Of a stretch of 19,902 bases of DNA, positions 14,403-19,902 are shown piece by piece. The notes under the pieces were generated by a model. It searched no databases, was not told where the DNA came from, and saw only the letters and a program-made list of their open reading frames with translations. The DNA comes from Kiritimatiellota bacterium (GTDB taxonomy: Bacteria; Verrucomicrobiota; Kiritimatiellia; JAAZAB01). Location: contig VSJD01000120.1 in the NCBI GenBank assembly GCA_008636095.1, positions 1-19,902 on the forward strand, given 5' to 3'. The position numbers and the translations under genes are program-made. Each line of letters opens with the position of its first letter. Positions within the stretch are counted from its first letter, which is position 1.

Positions 14403-15506
14403 TCAGGCATCGCCGAAACTCGTGCCCACCGAACGGGCCGCCAGGACCTTCTGGGTCTGGGGCGTGACTAATTTCAGGTGCGCGATGGCGTCCTTGATCG
14501 GCACGGCTTCCACCTTGTTGCCATGCAGGGCGACCATCTGGCCAAACTTGCCTTTCATTGCCAGCCAGCAAGCGGCCACGCCGAACCCCGTGGCCAGGAT
14601 GCGGTCAAAGGGCGTAGGCGAACCGCCGCGCTGGAGATGCCCCAGCACGGTGACGCGCGATTCCAGTTCGGTGTTTTCCGTAATTTGTTTGGCCACGTAT
14701 TCGCCGACGCCGCCCAATTGCTTGGCATCCGTGCGCTTCTGGTCGTAGGCCTTGACAATTTCCCCGCAATCGGGACAACGTGCGCCTTCCGCCACGCAAA
14801 TGATGCTGAAGCGCTTGCCGTACCGGCTACGTTCGATAAGCCGGTGATACACATGATCCCATTGAAAAGGGATTTCCGGGATCAGGATGACGTCCGCCCC
14901 GCCGGCCAGTCCGGCGGAAAGTGCGATCCATCCGGCATACCGGCCCATGAGCTCGATGATCATGACCCGGTGGTGCGAGGATGCCGTGGTATGCAGACGG
15001 TCAATGGCTTCGGTGGCGACGTATACGGCGGAATCGTGGCCGAATGTAAGGTCGGTGGCCGCCAGGTCGTTGTCAATGGTCTTGGGCACGCCCACGATGT
15101 TGGCGCCCAGTTCCATGAGTTTGCTGGAAATTGTCATCGTGCCGTCGCCGCCGATGGTGATCAGTGCGTCCAATCCCCATTCCCGGTAATGGTTCATGGC
15201 TTGGCTGGATGTATCCTGGATCGTGACCTTGCCGTCCGCGCCCTTGACCGGGTAATGCCAGGGATCGCCCTTGTTGGAGGTGCCCAGGATCGTGCCGCCG
15301 CAAGTCAGGATTCCGGAGACGTCCTGGTTGCGCAGGTGCCGCATCCGGCCCTCCACGAGTCCTTCAAATCCATCCTCGATGCCGATCACCTCAAAGCCGC
15401 CTTCGTTCATGGCTGATTTGGCCACCGCGCGGATCACGGCGTTAAGGCCGGGGCAATCCCCGCCGCCGGTTAAGATGCCCAGTCGTTTCGTTTTGCCATT
15501 GCTCAT
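14403..15506 (-). CDS. pfkA: 6-phosphofructokinase
   Basis: The 367-residue protein carries the full PFK signature: GGGDCPGLNAVIR (14-26), GGTILGTSNKG (70-80), ITIGGDGTM (116-124), the catalytic PKTIDND (141-147) and MGRYAGWIALSAGLAGGADVILIPE downstream. It phosphorylates fructose 6-phosphate to the 1,6-bisphosphate in glycolysis. The phosphoryl-donor positions read Gly (G122 in GGDG) and Lys (K142 in PKTIDND). PPi-dependent enzymes usually have Asp plus Lys, and classical ATP enzymes Gly plus Gly. The Gly/Lys combination is known in ATP-using long-clade PFKs, so ATP is favoured. The ATG at 15506 is chosen over an upstream in-frame start because GAGG lies about nine bases before it. It is the first gene of an operon with the TIM barrel protein. 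Confidence 0.93.
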   Translation of the reverse strand: MSNGKTKRLGILTGGGDCPGLNAVIRAVAKSAMNEGGFEVIGIEDGFEGLVEGRMRHLRNQDVSGILTCGGTILGTSNKGDPWHYPVKGADGKVTIQDTSSQAMNHYREWGLDALITIGGDGTMTISSKLMELGANIVGVPKTIDNDLAATDLTFGHDSAVYVATEAIDRLHTTASSHHRVMIIELMGRYAGWIALSAGLAGGADVILIPEIPFQWDHVYHRLIERSRYGKRFSIICVAEGARCPDCGEIVKAYDQKRTDAKQLGGVGEYVAKQITENTELESRVTVLGHLQRGGSPTPFDRILATGFGVAACWLAMKGKFGQMVALHGNKVEAVPIKDAIAHLKLVTPQTQKVLAARSVGTSFGDA

Positions 15507-15565
15507 GCTAAGACCTCGCTTGGTAATGTTTTGCACGCGGATGCCCAGAGATGAATGTCAACCAA

Positions 15566-15595
15566 AATATTACAGTAATGTTGATGTTCGTGCAA
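15566..15595 (-). promoter_or_regulatory. Candidate pfk promoter overlapped by a palindrome
   Basis: On the minus strand TTGCAC (complement of 15590-15595) and TAATAT (complement of 15567-15572) are 17 bases apart, about 60 bases upstream of the pfk start. The -10 box lies inside a near-perfect palindrome, AATATTAC-A-GTAATGTT (15566-15582, one mismatched pair). This is what an operator blocking RNA polymerase would look like. Both calls are by eye. Confidence 0.35.
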
Positions 15596-15645
15596 GTTTC
15601 AGATATAATTTGCTTATCGTCGAGGAACCAAACGGGGACAAAGAT

Positions 15646-15960
15646 GTGAACAAAAGCAGCGGACATGACGTGTTGGCGCAGTCGTTGACAAATACGTGCG
15701 GGGAGCTGGAACGGGCGGTAAAATCGCGGGATTACAACGCCATCGAGGCGCTTGCCATGATGGCCGGTATTCTTGTTGTGCTCTGGCTAATCATCTATCC
15801 CTTCGGCGAGTTGATGAAGATTGAGACGGCAAACTATGCGGGACACATCCTCCTGGGGCTAGGCGCCACAATGGCGGAATTACAATGGCCGTTATCCGGG
15901 GGACGCCACAATCAATGCTGTGTTCTGTGGGAAAGCAAGGGGCGCCGATTATACAAGTGA
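15646..15960 (+). CDS. Small single-pass membrane protein, hypothetical
   Basis: This is a 104-residue frame starting at GTG 15646 (MNKSSGHDVLAQS), with GGGGA about seven bases upstream. It contains one hydrophobic helix, LAMMAGILVVLWLIIYPFGELM (about 40-61), preceded by a charged segment (CGELERAVKSRDYNAIEA) and followed by a Gly/Trp-containing tail. The open frame extends far upstream, but there it is antisense to pfk and meaningless. I do not recognise a family. The helix and the plausible ribosome-binding site are the only support, so this may be a real small membrane protein or a chance frame. Confidence 0.45.
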   Translation: MNKSSGHDVLAQSLTNTCGELERAVKSRDYNAIEALAMMAGILVVLWLIIYPFGELMKIETANYAGHILLGLGATMAELQWPLSGGRHNQCCVLWESKGRRLYK

Positions 15961-16070
15961 GGCCCTATGGAATCCTGGTTCTGAAGTTTATGGATATTGG
16001 GAAGGGCAAATATAACCAGGTGCAATAAATATGGGGCGATACAGCAACGCAGCCAAAATTACACCATGTG

Positions 16071-17495
16071 CTATTCTTGCGCGTCAACCTCAATCGGGTT
16101 CGTCAAAATCCACGGGGTCGTAATATTGGAAATACGTACGTCGGATGATATCGTCATTTCGCCAGGCATGGGTAAGTCCGCCTGGATGCGGTATTTGCCA
16201 GGCGTCGTCACCTTGTACTCGAAGACCTTGCCTTCCTGCTCTGCCACCTTCTTGCCGTCCCGGACCAGTGTGAACCGGCACGGCAAGGGCGCCTCCGCCC
16301 ACAACTTCAATCCAGGCGTAAGCGCAATCCGTTCGCCCATGGTCACCTGCTGACCGTTGCCCTCCGCGACATAGGCAAATCCGCCCGCATCTGCAATCAT
16401 GTTGAAGGCTATAAATGCGCGACCCGTCCGGATAGCGTCAAGCAGAGCCGGCTCGGTCAGTTCTTTTGCCAGCAAATGCGTGTTAATGAAGCGCGCCGAC
16501 CGTTCATAGGGGTCCAGGTCCACCCGGAATAACTGTCTGTCTGGAACCAACGGCCCGAAGCAAAGCCGTAGCATAAGCCGGGCAAATACATTCAGCTTGT
16601 ATTCCCTCAACTTCTTGCGGGGATCTTTGCTGCCCGTGCCCAGGAGCAGCAGGGTGTTCTGAGCCGTATAGATCCCCCGCAGACCGATGTCCTGATGGCA
16701 GTCGTTTCCCGCAATACCGGTCAGTTTCCGGTGCCGGCCCTGCTCGTCCCACTTCTGAACCAACATCGCAAGCGTCTGCCAGTCAAACATGGACCGCAGG
16801 GTCTGGTCGGGATACGAGCGCATATTGATTAAAACTTCCTTCAGCACCTCCACGCGTGCGTGCTTTTCCGTTATCGTGTCCAGGAGCAGATCCGTGTGCA
16901 TGTTGTAGATCTCCATTCCGTCAATTTCGGGAATGTCCCAGGGGCGCTTCTCCTCGCAGTGGCCCAGGCACAGCACTCCCCCGAGCTGCCGGATCTGCTT
17001 CGCCAGTTCCGTCGGGCTTGCATTATTGCTCAACACGGTTCCTTCAGGGAGTCCCCACGGCATGAACCCTGCCTGCATCTCGAAACCCTGCACAAAAAGG
17101 ATATCGTCGTGGATTCCCTTCCAGCCCAGCGAATAGTCTGCCTTGTCATCCACCACATGGTCCGTCAGGAAGATGAACTGACAATGGGCCTTCTTGAGCG
17201 CCTCGGCAATCTCGGGGAACTGCATTTCCGAATCATGCGAAAGGTGTGAGTGACTGTGCAGCACGCCGCGGTATTCATTCCAGCCCGTCTTGATCGCGAC
17301 CGGCGTGCGTCGCGCGGCCAGTTCGTTCCAGGCCGCCGCCTGTTTAGGGAAAAGCACAAAATGGTGGTACAGTTGCGGAGCAAAGAAACCGCAGAATCCC
17401 CCCGTGCATAACAGGATTGCCGTCAACGCAAGGCGCAAACTCCAACGAAAAATGCCTTGCAAGCACCTTCTGCTTTTTCTTTGCGTTGTCTCCAA
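16071..17495 (-). CDS. Membrane-anchored PHP-domain metal-dependent hydrolase
   Basis: The protein has 474 residues if it starts at TTG 17495. This start is chosen because GGAGGAA lies five bases upstream and a promoter precedes it; the frame stays open to 17867 but that extension is low-complexity and unsupported. One N-terminal helix (about 19-39) acts as an anchor or uncleaved signal. The PHP domain follows: YRGVLHSHSHLSHDS (HxHxH, H80/H82/H84), FLTDH (D112, H113), FEMQ (E139), CLGHCEEK and GNDCHQD, all expected trinuclear metal ligands. A C-terminal beta domain (about 380-474) resembles an Ig-like module. PHP enzymes are phosphoesterases; this exported version probably acts on a phosphorylated or polymeric substrate outside the cytoplasm. 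It lies 190 bp downstream of the MFS gene on the same strand. Confidence 0.8.
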   Translation of the reverse strand: METTQRKSRRCLQGIFRWSLRLALTAILLCTGGFCGFFAPQLYHHFVLFPKQAAAWNELAARRTPVAIKTGWNEYRGVLHSHSHLSHDSEMQFPEIAEALKKAHCQFIFLTDHVVDDKADYSLGWKGIHDDILFVQGFEMQAGFMPWGLPEGTVLSNNASPTELAKQIRQLGGVLCLGHCEEKRPWDIPEIDGMEIYNMHTDLLLDTITEKHARVEVLKEVLINMRSYPDQTLRSMFDWQTLAMLVQKWDEQGRHRKLTGIAGNDCHQDIGLRGIYTAQNTLLLLGTGSKDPRKKLREYKLNVFARLMLRLCFGPLVPDRQLFRVDLDPYERSARFINTHLLAKELTEPALLDAIRTGRAFIAFNMIADAGGFAYVAEGNGQQVTMGERIALTPGLKLWAEAPLPCRFTLVRDGKKVAEQEGKVFEYKVTTPGKYRIQADLPMPGEMTISSDVRISNITTPWILTNPIEVDAQE

Positions 17496-17562
17496 ATCCG
17501 TTCCTCCAGCAGTGTGCCTGTCCGCGCACACACCACGACCAATTTCAGCCCGATACGGGCCG

Positions 17563-17591
17563 TGATTATTTCCTGTCGCCGTCCCTGTCAA
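17563..17591 (-). promoter_or_regulatory. Sigma70-like promoter for the PHP hydrolase
   Basis: On the minus strand a perfect TTGACA (complement of 17586-17591) is followed after 17 bases by TAATCA (complement of 17563-17568). This lies about 70 bases upstream of the TTG start and gives the PHP gene its own promoter in the gap behind the MFS gene. It also argues against the longer upstream coding frame. Confidence 0.5.
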
Positions 17592-17685
17592 CTTTTCATT
17601 TCGACGCAGTTGTCGTTCGCCAAAATCGGATCTGATGTGGTGGGAATGGGCGACTCTAATTCCCGGCCCTAATTCCCGCTGGGAC

Positions 17686-18924
17686 TCATATGGTGGCCGC
17701 GTGTTGAGTTCCAATATTGGTTTTTGACCACGCGTCCGCCCCAAAATTTTTCCCATAAATCGCAAAATAGATCGTGCCCAGCAGGCCGCAGGCAAAGGCC
17801 GTGATAAAATTGGTCGCCGGCGACACCATCCAGAGCAGGGCGCCACCAAACGCGGCCACGGCGACAATCACGTCCCGGATCAAATAATACAAACCAAACA
17901 TGCCGGCCTTCTGATCTTCCGGCGCCAGGTCCATGATCAAGGCCTTGCGGGTCGGCTCGCCGAATTCCTTCAACCCCCGGATGACAAATGCCACCGTCAT
18001 CATGGCGAACGAGTGCGAAAAAAGCAGGATGAGCGGGAACAGGGCAAAGTTAAAAAACGTGATGACCACGAACGGTTTCTTGGCACTGCGGTCGGCCAGC
18101 CACGCCACAGGCACATAAATCAGCATGGCGGTGACCATTTCAATGGCCGTCAGCACGCCGAACTGCACGGCCGATATCGTGTTGTTTTTAAGGCACCAGA
18201 TTACAACGAAAGCGTAGGGAATCTGCTCGGCAAACCGCACCAGGATGTCGGCCAGCAGTAATTTTTTCAGCTCCGGCGCCATGCGGACCCAGAGTGCGAA
18301 CGGATTCTTTTCAGCCGGGCGGCGGCGCGGGGCGTCGTCCCCGATTATGGCCTGCTGGAGCGCAAGCGATACCAGTGCCAGCGCCAGGGCGATGCCAAAT
18401 GAAAGCCGCACCCCCGTGCGCTCGCCGAAACACTGTATCATGACGCCGCCCAGGAGTGGTCCTAATGCCATTGGCAGACGCCGCACCAGGGAATGCATTG
18501 AAACGCCCATGGTGCGTTTGTTGGTCGGCAGGACCTGGGCCACCAAGCTCATGGTGGCCGGCAGGGAAATGGCGGTCCAGGATAGGAAGAAGATCGAGCC
18601 GATAATGACCGCCTGCCAGTAGGGAAACAGGATGACAATTGCATATCCCAGCATGGCGATCCCGTTGAACAGCGCCAGGGCGCGTTTGGTGCCCAGCCGG
18701 TCGCTGAGATATCCGCCCGGAAACGAATAGAGCGCCGAGAGCAGGTTATCCATGCCGTTGAGGAGCCCGACGGTCATGATCCCGCCGCCCAGGGCCAGCA
18801 GGTAAATCGGCAGAAACCGCTCGGCCATCTTCTCGCCCAGGCCGATCAGGACGACCATGGCCAGCAGGGCCACCATGCTTTGTTTGAGCGCGAAAAAATG
18901 AATGATCTTGTTTGTTGCGGTCAT
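17686..18924 (-). CDS. Major facilitator superfamily transporter
   Basis: The protein has 412 residues from the ATG at 18924, the standard MFS size, with about 12 hydrophobic segments. The MFS motif between helices 2 and 3 is clear (GGYLSDRLGTKRALALF). A second, degenerate copy follows helix 8 (PVAWLADRSAKKPFVV), reflecting the two-fold repeat of the family. EFGEPTRKALIMDLAPEDQKA resembles the cytoplasmic loop of drug/sugar MFS permeases. The substrate cannot be assigned. The upstream in-frame extension to 19134 is antisense to the M48 gene and rejected. No good Shine-Dalgarno sequence precedes the start, which lies only 21 bp from the divergent M48 start. The PHP hydrolase follows on the same strand. 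Confidence 0.88.
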   Translation of the reverse strand: MTATNKIIHFFALKQSMVALLAMVVLIGLGEKMAERFLPIYLLALGGGIMTVGLLNGMDNLLSALYSFPGGYLSDRLGTKRALALFNGIAMLGYAIVILFPYWQAVIIGSIFFLSWTAISLPATMSLVAQVLPTNKRTMGVSMHSLVRRLPMALGPLLGGVMIQCFGERTGVRLSFGIALALALVSLALQQAIIGDDAPRRRPAEKNPFALWVRMAPELKKLLLADILVRFAEQIPYAFVVIWCLKNNTISAVQFGVLTAIEMVTAMLIYVPVAWLADRSAKKPFVVITFFNFALFPLILLFSHSFAMMTVAFVIRGLKEFGEPTRKALIMDLAPEDQKAGMFGLYYLIRDVIVAVAAFGGALLWMVSPATNFITAFACGLLGTIYFAIYGKNFGADAWSKTNIGTQHAATI

Positions 18925-18945
18925 AAAGATACTATATATCTCACC

Positions 18946-19902
18946 ATGAAAGCGCACACAAGGCAAATGGGCGCCGGCCCTGCAATGACCCGGCGGCATT
19001 TTATCGTGCTCTCGGCGGCCGGTGCGGCGGCGGTGCTGACCGGCTGTGCCACTGACCCGGTAACGGGCAAAAAGCAGTTCATGCTGATGTCGGAAGCGGG
19101 CGAGGCCGGGGCCGATAAGGAAAGTTCGCCCCACCAGATTTCAGCCGATTACGGCGCTTTGCAGAATACCGATCTTAACCGGTATCTTGCCACCGTCGGC
19201 GATTTGCTGGCCTCCAAATCCCACCGGCCGGCCATGCCCTACACGTTTCGGGGCGTCAATGCCGTGTATGTGAATGCCTATGCCTTTCCGGCGGGCACCA
19301 TTGCCGTGACACGCGGGATGCTGGTCAATATGGATAGCGAGGCGGAATTGGCCGCCGTACTCGGCCACGAGATCGGGCATGTCTGTGCCCGGCATGCCGC
19401 CGAGCGGGCCACCAAGGGCATTGTGTCCTCCGTGGTAGTGACCGGGCTGGCCACGTTCGTTCAATATCAGTTCGACGGTTACGGCGACTTGACCTCCGGG
19501 CTGGGCATGGTGGCCGCCGGCGCACTCCTGGCGCGCTACAGCCGCGCGGACGAGCGCGAGGCCGATGCCCTCGGCCTGGAATACATGACCCGCGCCGGCT
19601 ACAACCCGGACGGATGTATTGCCCTGATGGATATGCTCAGGACATTATCCAAGAACAAGCCCAACGTGATTGAGATGTTGTTTGTCACGCATCCCATGAG
19701 CGAGGAGCGCTATCAGACCGCCGTCGAGGCGGTGCGCACGAAATACGCGGCCGCAAAAAATAATCCCCTGAACCGCGAGCGTTACATGGATATGACCGCT
19801 TCGCTAAGGGCTATCAAGGGCGTGATTGAACAACTGCAGAATGGTGAAAAGGCCATGAGCTCCGGCAAGTTTGGCGAGGCTTCCGCCTGTTTTGAAAACG
19901 GG
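18946..19902 (+). CDS. M48-family zinc metalloprotease, Tat-type lipoprotein (3' truncated by window)
   Basis: 319 codons are present and the frame runs off the window. TRRHFIVLSA (15-24) fits a twin-arginine signal, and VLTGC (30-34) is a lipobox, so it is probably exported folded and lipid-anchored at C34. The ATG at 14 (18985) is a plausible alternative start directly before the RR motif; neither ATG has a good Shine-Dalgarno sequence. The M48 core is complete: LGHEIGHVCARH (H141, E142, H145) and SRADEREADALGLEYM with E203 of ExxAD as third zinc ligand, then NPDG and THPMSEER. The layout matches BepA/LoiP-type periplasmic proteases that act in outer-membrane quality control. The last residues (EKAMSSGKFGEASACFENG) look like the beginning of a TPR repeat, as in BepA. 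It is divergent from the MFS gene. Confidence 0.9.
   Translation, partial: MKAHTRQMGAGPAMTRRHFIVLSAAGAAAVLTGCATDPVTGKKQFMLMSEAGEAGADKESSPHQISADYGALQNTDLNRYLATVGDLLASKSHRPAMPYTFRGVNAVYVNAYAFPAGTIAVTRGMLVNMDSEAELAAVLGHEIGHVCARHAAERATKGIVSSVVVTGLATFVQYQFDGYGDLTSGLGMVAAGALLARYSRADEREADALGLEYMTRAGYNPDGCIALMDMLRTLSKNKPNVIEMLFVTHPMSEERYQTAVEAVRTKYAAAKNNPLNRERYMDMTASLRAIKGVIEQLQNGEKAMSSGKFGEASACFENG

Noticed and set aside
14478..15416. 312-codon plus-strand open frame opposite pfk
   Set aside because: It is fully antisense to a clear phosphofructokinase and is His/Gly/Ala-rich with no domain pattern. It is a GC-driven shadow frame.
15271..15645. Upstream extension of the small membrane protein frame
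   Set aside because: This part is antisense to pfk and its promoter, and nothing in it looks coding. Only the part from GTG 15646 was kept.
15974..16020. CCTGGTT/AACCAGG inverted repeat as a terminator for the PHP gene or the small membrane gene
   Set aside because: It has only 7-bp arms, a 33-base loop and no U-tract. It is too weak to call.
17496..17867. N-terminal extension of the PHP hydrolase to an ATG at 17867
   Set aside because: It overlaps the MFS C terminus in another frame and is Arg/Pro-rich without a domain. A promoter and a good Shine-Dalgarno sequence support the TTG at 17495 instead.
18925..19134. N-terminal extension of the MFS transporter to 19134
   Set aside because: It is antisense to the M48 signal peptide and early mature region and is not hydrophobic. 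The ATG at 18924 gives the standard MFS length.

Overview
This 19.9 kb window looks like a chromosomal contig from a PVC-group bacterium, most likely a Kiritimatiellota, Lentisphaerota or Verrucomicrobiota lineage. This is an inference from gene content: a secreted DUF4838 glycoside-hydrolase-like protein, cupin/AraC sugar regulators, a GH4 enzyme next to a PL22-like propeller, a xylose-isomerase-type TIM barrel protein, a UbiB/ABC1 kinase with a phasin-like partner, and GC-rich degenerate intergenic repeats. No rRNA, tRNA, CRISPR array, transposase, integrase or phage gene was seen. Genes at both edges are cut by the window.

Layout, left to right. (1) 1-1808: the 3' part of a D-Ala-D-Ala-ligase-like ATP-grasp gene converges on a putative zinc metallopeptidase, with a perfect 32-bp inverted repeat between them. 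(2) 1809-2342: no intact gene. It holds a frameshifted remnant of a TrkA-C (RCK_C) domain and three back-to-back 7-bp hairpins. (3) 2343-6651: an AT-richer block with a cupin-AraC regulator, an overlapping two-gene nucleotidyltransferase pair on the minus strand, and a large secreted DUF4838 protein behind a good sigma70-like promoter. (4) 6652-7185: GC-rich repeats and a frameshifted CDF-transporter dimerisation domain. (5) 7186-9262: a phasin-like/UbiB operon with a consensus-like promoter. (6) 9498-10771: a four-helix membrane protein whose 3' end overlaps that of a second AraC regulator. (7) 10904-13503: GH4 glycosidase plus PL22-like beta-propeller, divergent from the second AraC gene. 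(8) 13509-15506: 6-phosphofructokinase and a sugar-phosphate-isomerase-like TIM barrel protein in one minus-strand operon. (9) 15646-19902: a small membrane protein, a membrane-anchored PHP-domain hydrolase, an MFS transporter, and a divergent M48 lipoprotein protease running off the end.

The unifying theme is carbohydrate use. Two AraC-type regulators each sit beside a saccharide-degrading gene (DUF4838; GH4 plus propeller), and central sugar metabolism (PFK, TIM barrel isomerase) lies nearby. The best candidates for something new are the GH4/PL22-like pair, where both active-site motifs deviate from those I recall for the families, and the AT-richer AraC/DUF4838 block bounded on both sides by decayed gene fragments and structured repeats. 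I did not see a clearly new defence or mobile system. The nucleotidyltransferase pair is the closest to one.
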